Positions 52,838-60,569 are shown, numbered from the stretch's first letter. The stretch is DNA of 64,000 nucleotides from Oscillospiraceae bacterium (GCA_022787085.1 JALFVE010000055.1:1-64000); one strand, 5' to 3'. Translations and numbers: made by a program. Notes: generated by a model not told the origin, from the letters alone.

Positions 52838-53023
52838 ATGAATTTCGTAAATGGAGAGGATATTCCCATGGGCTTCGGAATGGCGCTTGCTCAGAACAGC
52901 GAGGCAATGACCCGATTTTCCGCAATGACCGAGTCTCAGCGCAGGGAGATAATCAGCGGCACCCATCAGATAAGGTCAAAAAGCGAAATGAGATCCTATG
53001 TGGAGAAAATCGCACATATGTAA
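52838..53023 (+). CDS. Small conserved clostridial protein, unknown function
   Basis: 61 residues, ATG 52838 with AAAAGGA upstream. Pattern: MGFGMALAQNSEAMTRFSAM, a short second helix TESQRREIISG, and a C-terminal SKSEMRSYVEKIA. I recall similar 60-70 residue proteins in many Clostridia, with no assigned role. It is divergent from the GH3 gene and convergent with the sugar-binding protein gene, and stands alone. Confidence 0.65.
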   Translation: MNFVNGEDIPMGFGMALAQNSEAMTRFSAMTESQRREIISGTHQIRSKSEMRSYVEKIAHM

Positions 53024-53026
53024 AAA

Positions 53027-53056
53027 AGGCTGCCGCACTATAAAATGCGGCAGCCT
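53027..53056 (-). terminator. Terminator of the sugar-binding protein gene
   Basis: AGGCTGCCGCA (53027-53037) pairs with TGCGGCAGCCT (53046-53056). On the minus strand it is followed by TTTTTTACA, 19 bases after the stop; it also lies just after the small plus-strand gene. Confidence 0.88.
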
Positions 53057-53074
53057 GAAAATCATCAAAAATGA

Positions 53075-54520
53075 TTATTCAAAGTTATCCATTGAAGTAT
53101 TGAACTCGTCGATGAGCATTTTTGCAGCGTCAGCCAGAGATTCTCTTACAGAAGGCCAGTCAAGACCGTAGAAGGGAGCTCTGATGCCATATTCGCCGCT
53201 GTCGAGAATGTTGTAAAGATCGGTGGGACAGCCTGTGTGGATGGAGTACATGGGATTCTCGGCGGTAAGCTCATTTACCTTGTGCCTCATCTCAACCATC
53301 TCGTCAGTCCAGCCGTAAACGTCCTTGAGCTTCTGGTCGGCAATAGCAACAGCATTCTGGTCGTAATTAGCGGCAATGATACATTCCATAAATCTTGCCA
53401 CGCCCTCGGGATTCTGAGCGCCCTTGCAGAGCATATAAGCGTCCATTCCTGCGGGGAGATAATACTTGTCGGAATCGTCAGCCCTGGGGATGGGAACGAA
53501 CATAACATCCTCGGGATCGCCGAAGGAAACCGTCCAGATGTCGGGAGCGCCCTCAAGAGCGTAAATACCGCTTATGTAGAAAAGCTCCTTGCCCTCGCCG
53601 ATAAATTCGGGGTGAACATTCCAGTTAAAAAGGTTCTTGTCGAGAACAAGACCGTTCTGATTGAGCTCATACATAAAGTTCATGGTCTTTTCAAGGCGTG
53701 GGTCGAAAAGGTTGTCAACAAGCTTTCCGTCTCTCAGCTCAACGGGAGCAACGCCGCCTGAAAGCATAAGGGGCTTTTCGTTGAACCAGCCGTCCAGACC
53801 ATACTGCTCGTTGTCGGGGTCAACATAGGAAAGGAGCATATCCTTGAAGGCAGTCCAGTTCCATTCGCCTTTTTCGAGAAGCTCTGCAGGATCGTCAAAG
53901 CCGTTTGCCTCAATGGTCTGCTTGTTGTAAATAACGACCTCGCCTGCGGTTGCCTGAGTAGCGATAAGGTAATGCTTGCCCTTGAGCTCAAACTGATCGT
54001 TCAGATCCTTAACGGAGCTCCACAGCTCGGAATCGAAATCCACATACTGATCGTAGGCTTCGAACTGACCGTTGGGAACGCCCTTGGGATAGGAGTCAAG
54101 GTCGCCGCCTGCGATAAAGTCTATGCCTGTGCCGCCGAGGATATTGGTGGAAAGATCGGTAAATCTCTGAGCCCATGTGGTGGGAATATATTCAATGGTG
54201 CCGCCGTACTTTCTCTCGAAAAGCTCAAGGGAAAGGGACTTGGTATTGCCCGAGGTGGAAGCATTGAAGGGATCGTAGAAGGAGAACCACTTGATATTGG
54301 TGTTTTCAAGCTGAACATCGGGAAGAAGTTCAGAAACGTCGTCCATTGTAGCCTGTTCTTCCTCAGCCAGAGTTTCGGTGTTGATCTCAACGGTGAGGGC
54401 GGTGGTGGTCTCCATAGTGGTTTCGGACTGTGCCTCCTCGGAGCCTCCCGAGCAGCCTGCAAATGAAGCGGTAAGTGAAAGAGCGGTAATGCCTGCAATA
54501 ATGCGGGTAAGCTTCTTCAT
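53075..54520 (-). CDS. ABC-type extracellular sugar-binding lipoprotein (family 1)
   Basis: 481 residues. Lipoprotein signal with SFAGCSGG (Cys about 23), then a Thr/Glu-rich spacer to about 55, and a family-1 solute-binding fold (WFSFYDPFNA, GGTGIDFIAGGDLDSYP, VVIYNKQTIEANGFDDPAELLEKGEWNW and LEGAPDIWTVSFGDP). It captures an oligosaccharide at the membrane. The TTWNW-type EKGEWNWTAFKDML segment is common in such proteins. No permease or ATPase genes are in the window, so it must use a transporter encoded elsewhere. Confidence 0.9.
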   Translation of the reverse strand: MKKLTRIIAGITALSLTASFAGCSGGSEEAQSETTMETTTALTVEINTETLAEEEQATMDDVSELLPDVQLENTNIKWFSFYDPFNASTSGNTKSLSLELFERKYGGTIEYIPTTWAQRFTDLSTNILGGTGIDFIAGGDLDSYPKGVPNGQFEAYDQYVDFDSELWSSVKDLNDQFELKGKHYLIATQATAGEVVIYNKQTIEANGFDDPAELLEKGEWNWTAFKDMLLSYVDPDNEQYGLDGWFNEKPLMLSGGVAPVELRDGKLVDNLFDPRLEKTMNFMYELNQNGLVLDKNLFNWNVHPEFIGEGKELFYISGIYALEGAPDIWTVSFGDPEDVMFVPIPRADDSDKYYLPAGMDAYMLCKGAQNPEGVARFMECIIAANYDQNAVAIADQKLKDVYGWTDEMVEMRHKVNELTAENPMYSIHTGCPTDLYNILDSGEYGIRAPFYGLDWPSVRESLADAAKMLIDEFNTSMDNFE

Positions 54521-54558
54521 TGACTAACATCCTTTCTGAAAACAGATAAACATATCCG

Positions 54559-54613
54559 ATAATAACAGTTTTAGTTATTATACCATAAATCCGCTTCTGT
54601 GTCAACGTTTTCA
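54559..54613 (-). promoter_or_regulatory. Promoter of the sugar-binding protein gene with cre-like site and second dyad
   Basis: On the minus strand TTGACA (54600-54605) and TATAAT (54577-54582), 17 bases apart. TGTCAACGTTTTCA (54600-54613) fits the catabolite-responsive consensus TGWNANCGNTNWCA exactly and overlaps the -35 box. A second dyad, ATAATAAC / GTTATTAT with a 7-base centre (54559-54581), overlaps the -10 box. Repression by a CcpA/LacI-type protein plus another regulator is inferred. Confidence 0.75.
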
Positions 54614-54668
54614 GCTGTACATTTTGCTGTGCAGTAATTGTATATTTTGCCAAGAAAAATTATCTGTA

Positions 54669-54697
54669 TTGACGTGATAATCATAATATGGTATAAT
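54669..54697 (+). promoter_or_regulatory. Sigma-A promoter of the EpsG-type gene
   Basis: TTGACG (54669-54674) and TATAAT (54692-54697), 17 bases apart, 45 bases before the start codon. It is divergent from the sugar-binding protein promoter. Confidence 0.82.
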
Positions 54698-54742
54698 ATT
54701 TCTGAACATTTCAAATATATTTACACCGAAAGGACGCTTCGG

Positions 54743-56440
54743 ATGGGAGTTTATTATATACTGATGGCGCTGATAATCGGGCTTGCGTATCCTCTTTGTA
54801 TCAGAAAGCCTTCGGATAAAAAAAATATAATTTATGTAAGCATAATTTTCGGATATATGCTTCTGATGTCCGTTTTCCGATACGGCATCGGCAATGATTT
54901 TTTTAATTATCGCAGTGTATTTTACTATTTTGCCGAAAACCCCGACAGCCTTCTTGACAGGTTCACCAACAGGAATTTTGAGATAGGCTATACATTTATT
55001 ATGCAGATCGCAAAGCTGCTGGGAGGGGATTACCTTATCCTGAATCTGCTCATGGCAGTGCTTATCCTTTTGCCCACTGCATTTGTGACCGTGAAATACA
55101 GCAAAATGCCGTGGCTGTCCTGCTGGCTGTATCTTACGGTGACATTTTTTTACAATTCCCTGAATTTCACCCGACAGTCTCTTGCGGCTGCGACAGTTCT
55201 TCTGAGCTATGGATTTATTAAGGAAAAGAAGCATTGGGCTGTAGTTCTTATGATACTGGCAGGGTCGCTGTTCCATATGTCGGTGCTGCTGGTGCTTCCC
55301 GTCTATTTTCTCTCTCTGATAAAGCCATCCCCGAAGCTTTATGCGGCTTTCGGGGGAGTGGCAGCTGTGCTGTATATTTTTTCGGACAGGATCATTGAAT
55401 TTGTAATTACAAAATTTCTTCCTTCATATTCGGTTTATCTTGATTCTGTTTTTATCAAGGTCGGATTTTCGTGGGGATTTCTTATTGTTCCCTTCGCTAT
55501 CACCGCCTTCCTTTTTGCAGCGTATTACACAGGCTGGAGAGATGAATCTTCCGAAGCGGGGCTGCTTCTGAATTTCTCATTTTTCAGCAGTCTTATCTGG
55601 CTCTTCATCACAAAGCATTTTATAATCGAGAGATTCACACTGCCCATTTATATTTTCATTCTTCTGAGCATTCCCGATGCCCTTATGCATTACAGGAATT
55701 TCAGAATGAACGGCTCGGACAAAGGCGCTCATTTCAAGAACCGATCGGAGAACCCGGTGAAAAGATTTCTGAAATATGCGCTTAAAAACGGAAAATATCT
55801 TTTCGGCGTTCTGACAGCGGCGGTGCTGACAGTGACCGTCACATACAATGATTTCTGCATCAGTCAGGGTGTTCACGGGGTTTTTCCCTATAAATCCATC
55901 TTCAATGCCGCTTCCGAGTTTTCCGACGAGGAAATTCAGAATGAATATCGAAGAGTATTTCCGTCCAGAAAACTTCAGGAATATTTCACAATGGTCAGAA
56001 GAGGCGATTTTACAACAGTGATCGCTGTAAACGGCGATCCGGGCAGCAAGCTCGATCTTTCTTCACGAATGATCCTGAGGCAGCTGGGATTTAAGACAAA
56101 TCTCAATAAGCTTGAGGGAAAAAGCTATGTGGGCGTTGTCAGCGGCGGCAAGGCAATTTATGAGTTCATCTCGGAGGATGTCATTGAGGAAAAGCTTGCC
56201 ATCTGCGACAATTCGGTATTTATTACCGTTGTCAGCGGAGGCTCTCTAGCTGAGAGGCAGGCGGGACAGGTATTTGTGGATAATATGAATTATACTCCGA
56301 ATCTTAAGGGTCTGAACGTGGCAATATTTGATAACAGCAAGAAAAAGATCGCAGCGTCGCAGACCTTCGATATTTCCACCTATGATTATACCTGCACCAA
56401 TACCACCGCATTTTACGGGGAAATCCTGATCGAGGAATGA
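54743..56440 (+). CDS. EpsG-family polysaccharide polymerase-like membrane protein with C-terminal ILEI-like domain
   Basis: 565 residues from ATG 54743 (GAAAGGA upstream); the longer frame to 54638 overlaps the promoter. Residues 1-400 hold about ten membrane helices with the EpsG/Wzy-like pattern: YGIGNDFFNYRSVF, NFEIGYTFIMQIAKLLGGDY and FYNSLNFTRQSLAAA. From about 425 the extracellular tail reads FTTVIAVNGDPG, YVGVVSGGKAIYEF, then FITVVSGG...KGLNVAIFDNSKKKI...FDIST, like the interleukin-like EMT-inducer (ILEI) domain, a known carbohydrate-binding fold. Probably polymerises or exports a surface glycan. A deacetylase gene follows by 41 bases. Confidence 0.8.
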   Translation: MGVYYILMALIIGLAYPLCIRKPSDKKNIIYVSIIFGYMLLMSVFRYGIGNDFFNYRSVFYYFAENPDSLLDRFTNRNFEIGYTFIMQIAKLLGGDYLILNLLMAVLILLPTAFVTVKYSKMPWLSCWLYLTVTFFYNSLNFTRQSLAAATVLLSYGFIKEKKHWAVVLMILAGSLFHMSVLLVLPVYFLSLIKPSPKLYAAFGGVAAVLYIFSDRIIEFVITKFLPSYSVYLDSVFIKVGFSWGFLIVPFAITAFLFAAYYTGWRDESSEAGLLLNFSFFSSLIWLFITKHFIIERFTLPIYIFILLSIPDALMHYRNFRMNGSDKGAHFKNRSENPVKRFLKYALKNGKYLFGVLTAAVLTVTVTYNDFCISQGVHGVFPYKSIFNAASEFSDEEIQNEYRRVFPSRKLQEYFTMVRRGDFTTVIAVNGDPGSKLDLSSRMILRQLGFKTNLNKLEGKSYVGVVSGGKAIYEFISEDVIEEKLAICDNSVFITVVSGGSLAERQAGQVFVDNMNYTPNLKGLNVAIFDNSKKKIAASQTFDISTYDYTCTNTTAFYGEILIEE

Positions 56441-56481
56441 CACTGATTTTAAATTAGAAATTTTTCATTGAGGTGTATTTG

Positions 56482-57879
56482 TTGGAAAAAAAAATTATGC
56501 TCCTGACCGCTTTATGCATGGCACTTACCGCCTGCGGAAAGGAGTCTGAGCCTGAAAAGGAGAGCTATATCGCAGTTTATCAGGAGATCACTTCTGCTCC
56601 CGAGACTGAATTATCATCAGAGACCACTCTTCCCATCACATTTTCCCCGCTGACGGGTGAGGACGGGAACAGCTATCTTTCGGACGTTCTCATTCTTGGG
56701 GACGGAGTATGCGGCAAAGCAGTTTCCTGCGGGCTGCTGACCGAGGAGAGCGTTATCTCCGCAGAGGGAGCCTCTCCCGAGGATATTCTGGACAGGGAAA
56801 TTGGCGGAAAAAAGATCAGAGACATGGTAAAGTCTTCGGACAAGCATTACATTTATCTCATGTTTTCGGAAAGAGAGCTTTTAAACAGCCTTTCAGCCGA
56901 AAAATACGGCGAGATGCTGTTTGCTCTGGGAGAGGAGCTAAGGGAGCTTTGCCCCGAAAGCATGGTTCTGCCTGCAAGTGTTCTGCCGTTTTCCGAGGAC
57001 AGCGCCCCGACGGGGGATGTTTCCGAATATAACGATTCACTGCATATGTGGGTGCGCTCAAGTCCCGACAAGTATTTTATTTATACCGATATTTCCTATG
57101 TCTGCGGGGAAAACGGCGTTCTGTACGAAAAATACGCCGATGCCGACGGGGGAGTGTCTCCCGAAGGATGGAACGAGCTTCTGAGATATATGGAGACTGA
57201 CCGCTTCTATAATGACATGACTGAAAGCGGAAACAGCTATGACGGACTTGAGGCAGAGAGGGCGGATTATACCGTTACAGAGGGAAAGGTTGCATATCTT
57301 ACCTTTGATGACGGACCTTCAAAATACACTCCGCAAATTCTTGAGATACTCAGGGAAAATGACATTAAGGCTACCTTTTTCATAACAGGCTGGTGCACCG
57401 AGGGTAAGGAGACCATCCTTCGTAAGGTTGCCGAGGAGGGGCATACCGTTGGTCTTCACAGCTGGTCCCACGACTATGAGAAGATATATTCTTCGACCGA
57501 TGAATGGCTGGAGGATTTTGCCAGAGTTTACCGCAAGGTCTATGCGGTTACGGGGCAGAAGCCATGGTGCTTCCGATTTCCGGGCGGCAGCTACAACAAT
57601 TTCAATCGTGACACCGCAGATGATATCATTGCGGAAATGGATAAGCGGGGCTTTGCCTTCTATGACTGGAATGCCGCCACTGCCGACGCTTCGACCTCCG
57701 CTACATATGACAGCTGCCTTGAGAATATCCGTGACAGCATAAACGCCGATCATGAGGTTGTTTTAATGCATGATTCTCTTGAGCTTACTCCCGAATATCT
57801 TCAGGACGTTATCGACTATATCAGGGGAGAGGGCTATTCCTTTGAAACGCTTGATACTGCCGATCAGGTAAGGTTCTGA
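56482..57879 (+). CDS. Polysaccharide deacetylase (CE4) lipoprotein with degenerate SGNH-like N-terminal domain
   Basis: 465 residues from TTG 56482, 8 bases after GAGG; a GTG at 56473 overlaps that site. The signal ends LTACGKE (lipobox). Residues of about 55-240 follow an SGNH layout, but the Ser of block I is Gly (LILGDGVCG) and the C-terminal Asp-His is lost (DADGGVSPEGW), so it is probably inactive. About 272-455 is an intact NodB domain: YLTFDDGPSKYT, HSWSH (metal), CFRFPGGSY, and VVLMHDS. It removes acetyl groups from a surface glycan. Likely co-transcribed with the EpsG-type gene. Confidence 0.9.
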   Translation: MEKKIMLLTALCMALTACGKESEPEKESYIAVYQEITSAPETELSSETTLPITFSPLTGEDGNSYLSDVLILGDGVCGKAVSCGLLTEESVISAEGASPEDILDREIGGKKIRDMVKSSDKHYIYLMFSERELLNSLSAEKYGEMLFALGEELRELCPESMVLPASVLPFSEDSAPTGDVSEYNDSLHMWVRSSPDKYFIYTDISYVCGENGVLYEKYADADGGVSPEGWNELLRYMETDRFYNDMTESGNSYDGLEAERADYTVTEGKVAYLTFDDGPSKYTPQILEILRENDIKATFFITGWCTEGKETILRKVAEEGHTVGLHSWSHDYEKIYSSTDEWLEDFARVYRKVYAVTGQKPWCFRFPGGSYNNFNRDTADDIIAEMDKRGFAFYDWNAATADASTSATYDSCLENIRDSINADHEVVLMHDSLELTPEYLQDVIDYIRGEGYSFETLDTADQVRF

Positions 57880-57918
57880 TAATTTATTTTATTAGAAAAG
57901 TTAAAATCAGATTAAATT

Positions 57919-57945
57919 TTAGCACTCCCAACCTGCGAGTGCTAA
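57919..57945. promoter_or_regulatory. Perfect CIRCE element (HrcA site), first copy
   Basis: TTAGCACTC, nine bases, GAGTGCTAA: an exact match to the heat-shock operator CIRCE. It is 40 bases after the deacetylase stop. The palindrome extends to 14-base arms and ends in AAATTT, so it might also act as the deacetylase terminator. No sigma-A promoter is clear immediately upstream, and no heat-shock gene follows. Confidence 0.85.
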
Positions 57946-58007
57946 AATTTACTATTTAGTCACAATATTATCACGAGATAATCATATATGCCGTATATAC
58001 TATTAGT

Positions 58008-58050
58008 TGTGGAAAAAGAAAAGAGCCTGTATGGCATAGCCAACAGACTC
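58008..58050 (-). terminator. Displaced ssrA terminator (left side of the island)
   Basis: On the minus strand GAGTCTGT-TGGC (58039-58050) pairs with GCCA-T-ACAGGCTC (58023-58035), then TTTTCTTTTT. It lies 3 bases beyond a 14-base copy of the ssrA 3' end. No minus-strand gene ends here, so it is best read as the original terminator of ssrA, now 2.1 kb away. Confidence 0.75.
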
Positions 58051-58053
58051 ACA

Positions 58054-58067
58054 ATTGGTGGAGATGA
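58054..58067. repeat. Left att core: 14-base direct repeat of the ssrA 3' end
   Basis: ATTGGTGGAGATGA here equals 60198-60211, where it is the end of ssrA (complement of TCATCTCCACCA plus two bases). Such target-site duplications mark tyrosine-recombinase integration into tmRNA genes. Confidence 0.8.
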
Positions 58068-58413
58068 AGCTGCCTATAGATATGACTCGTAAACATAATA
58101 TTTTTTTCAGTTAATTACCGATGAGATGATGTCAGTAGCATTGATAATACACGTAACAAGCAACCTTGTAGAAAGCATGTATTTAAGCAGTTTCTACAAG
58201 GTTGCTTTTTTAATAAAATGTGAAATGCGTACCATTCGGTAAGCTCGTATCGAACAACACGTGCTGAATATTTTCTAATAATACGTGTTATATAGAGGAG
58301 TACTATTGGGCATTCCATACTGGAGAAGCTTCAATAAGTAGAAATACCTATTATGTAGATATGTCTGTATAAACACAACTTATTGAGATTGATCTATTAA
58401 TGGATAAGAATGA

Positions 58414-59586
58414 TATGTTGCTTCAAGGTTTGTTGCTGATAAAATTTGTTGTCTTAAGAAAATTGATGCAGATACTTTGTGTAGCATTAATAACGAGCTG
58501 TTATCGTTATCAGATGAGAAACCCGAATACTCGGGTATGGCAACAACTCTTGCCGGAATAATGATTTCAGATGAAAATGCCACTTTATTCAACATTGGCA
58601 ATTCACGAGTGTACTTGCTTCAAGGCGGTAAATACCTTAAGCAGCTGACCAAGGACGACACAACAATCAATTATTTGCTTTCAACAGGAAAATTGTTGCC
58701 GAATGAAGTAGATAATTTTGAACGCAAATCGGAGATTACCGCTTGTTTTGGTGGGGGATCGGCAAATCTTTTCAAAATTTCAGTTACAAGTATGGATTCA
58801 ATACCTTATTCGTTTGTTATCACATCTGACGGAATACACGATCATCTTAGTCAAAGACGAACCACTCGGCAGCAAGCATTACCAAGTGATTTCGGAGGTG
58901 TAAATTATATTCAGGAAAATCCTAATAATAATTATTCTGAATCCAGATCGTCTGCATCTCACGATAACGCAATAAGTGTTTCTGAACGGGTTGAACAGCT
59001 GGATACTAACTCGTTAATATCAATACATAAAACAAGTGATGATTCAATTGATTGGACTGAGGTATTGGTATCATCTACTGCGCCGGACGAAAGTTATAAT
59101 GCCAATATGTGGGAGTATTACCACGAAATGGCACCTAAAATATTAGCCGGGGATATTGATGCTTACTTGCAGTTGATTTATGAAGTGAATCCATTAGATG
59201 ATTTGTTAATGTATGGAAGCAACTTCAATTTTGGCACAGATGATCCTCAAAAGATTGAGGTAGAGTTTGTCATTAACGTAGCGGCATTATCTGATGCAAG
59301 AAGTCAAATGAATAATGTGGAGTATAACGATTTGTTGCAGGATTATGTTTGCAGCACTTGCATTCGAATTGCAAGAGATATGTTTGCTTTGCTACCAATA
59401 GGAACTACTATTGTTCATGCAACATTGAATGGAAATACTGTGGTGTCTGTCGTTTTTGATAGAAATACTCTTTCAAAAATACGGTTTGGGTATATAGATC
59501 CGTCTGATACTTTGAGCAAATTTAAGCATAATATGGATTATAACCCTAATAGGGGATTATTGCCAGTAAGAAATATACAGGAGTAA
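58414..59586 (+). pseudogene. 5'-truncated PP2C-like phosphatase with unknown C-terminal domain
   Basis: The frame opens after a TGA at 58411 with no ATG; a TTG at 58477 is possible. The first 145 residues follow the second half of a PP2C phosphatase: GMATTLAGIMISDENATLF, IGNSRVYLLQ (GN where active enzymes have GD), LTKDDTTINYLL, and ITSDGIHDHL. The N-terminal catalytic half with the DGMGG-type motif is missing. Residues of about 200-390 form another domain (WEYYHEMAPKILAGDIDAYL, YVCSTCIRIARDMFALLPIG, VVSVVFDRNTLSKIRFGYID) that I do not recognise. A cargo gene broken on its 5' side is the simplest reading. Confidence 0.65.
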
Positions 59587-59702
59587 TTGCTAGAGTTACA
59601 GAATGAGAAGAAAAGCAGCTGTAAGATTCAAGCATTAGTAATTATGGCATTTTTTATATACCTCTATTTCAACTTTTTAATCTATTTCTAACGTAAAATT
59701 TG

Positions 59703-59809
59703 TTTACATCCTGACTTTTTTGTGATATACTATTAGAGTGATGCAGTGAAGTGTACTCAGTCCTTTGGTAAGGAATGTTGATTTAGCACTCTTGTGCATA
59801 GAGTGCTAA
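59703..59809 (+). promoter_or_regulatory. Orphan heat-shock type promoter with second perfect CIRCE
   Basis: TTTACA (59703-59708) and TATACT (59726-59731), 17 bases apart, are followed about 50 bases later by TTAGCACTC-N9-GAGTGCTAA (59783-59809), a perfect HrcA site in the usual position near the start of the transcript. No groES, dnaK or similar gene follows; the next plus-strand gene, clpB, is 1.4 kb away beyond ssrA and smpB on the other strand. Confidence 0.85.
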
Positions 59810-59888
59810 ATTTCTCCCAACGCTCACTGTTCTATCATCATTCTATCACATTACAAGGATATTATAGTGGATGTAAAGGGAATCCTAG

Positions 59889-60053
59889 ATGAAACACGTG
59901 CAGCTAAAAGTACGTGTATTATATAGGAGCCCAATTGTCAACCACGTGTCTAAGCCATTTTCTCAGAATTTGACACGTGTTTACATTTTGGACATATTTG
60001 GCTTTGAACGATTCCTCGATGTGACACGGAAGAATTTTCATTACGTGTCATAG
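59889..60053 (+). CDS. Possible 54-residue open frame behind the orphan CIRCE promoter
   Basis: ATG at 59889 lies 7 bases after AAGGGA; the frame ends in TAG at 60051-60053. The product is basic (MKHVQLKVRVLYRSPIVNHV at the start) with no recognisable domain. It overlaps the cluster of ACGTGT repeats, so it may be chance. It is listed only because it is the first frame after the orphan heat-shock promoter. Confidence 0.2.
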   Translation: MKHVQLKVRVLYRSPIVNHVSKPFSQNLTRVYILDIFGFERFLDVTRKNFHYVS

Positions 60054-60120
60054 CAAGGAAGTGTGGAAGATGATGACCCTGAAATGGGGGAGTGCTGCTC
60101 GTAAAAATACACGTAACAGG

Positions 60121-60169
60121 AAAAAAGGAAAAAGCCCCAGATAAGGGAAATCCCTTATCTAAGGCCTTT
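60121..60169 (-). terminator. Present terminator of ssrA
   Basis: AGATAAGGG (60139-60147) pairs with CCCTTATCT (60152-60160), extended by AAGCC/GGCCTT; on the minus strand TTTTTCCTTTTTT follows. It lies inside the right end of the island, so the element seems to have brought its own terminator. Confidence 0.82.
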
Positions 60170-60199
60170 ACGCAAACTTTCCGTTTACGTGTTACCGAT

Positions 60200-60551
60200 T
60201 GGTGGAGATGACGGGAATCGAACCCGTGTCCGAAAACCGATCCACACGACTTTCTACGAGCATAGTCTGTTATTAACATTCCCTCACATAAGCGCAAACA
60301 GACACGCGCTTATGCTCAGTAGCCTGCAATACATCATGCAGACGCAGGCACTTCTGCATGACGTTCACCGCTGATCGGCGCCTGTTCCGAGACCGCGGTA
60401 CTTCTCAGACAGACGAGCAGCAATTAAGCAGCTGCTAATTCAAAATTATCGTTGTCGTCTAATTTTAAAACGTGTGCGGGTTAAAGAGATCAGCACAATC
60501 CTCTGCTCGCTTATCATGCTTCAAAGTCCCCGTCGAAACCTTTACATCCCC
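60200..60551 (-). ncRNA. ssrA: Transfer-messenger RNA (tmRNA)
   Basis: 352 bases. The 5' end GGGGATG pairs with CATCTCC before the 3' ACCA; next comes the typical GGTTTCGACGGGGA, and the T-arm GGTTCGATTCCCGTC is near the 3' end. The tag frame in the first third reads ...LDDNDNFELAAA then TAA (60424-60463), a normal Firmicutes degradation tag. tmRNA rescues stalled ribosomes with SmpB, whose gene lies directly upstream on the same strand. Its 3' end is the att site of the island described above and is restored intact. Confidence 0.97.
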
Positions 60552-60569
60552 GTGATTTGAAGCGGATAT

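Larger units (their letters stand above)
58068..60197. mobile_element. Remnant of an integrative element at the 3' end of ssrA (no integrase left)
   Basis: Bounded by the two 14-base core copies. The DNA is clearly more AT-rich than its flanks, and its codon use differs (many TTA, ATA, AAT codons). It contains a 5'-truncated PP2C-like gene, an orphan heat-shock type promoter, a short open frame, and clusters of ACGTGT/ACACGT hexamers near both ends (58145-58285 and 59890-60190), including AATACACGTAACA at both sides, as expected for integrase arm sites. A new terminator for ssrA lies inside the right end. No recombinase or transfer gene remains in the 2.1 kb. From 58068 to 58413 I see only the arm-like repeats. 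Confidence 0.75.

Noticed and set aside
59950-60297. Minus-strand frame of 115 codons over the ssrA 3' half and island end
   Set aside because: It reads through the T-arm of tmRNA (the GFDSRHLHQ-like string typical of RNA genes translated by mistake) and has no ribosome site or domain.
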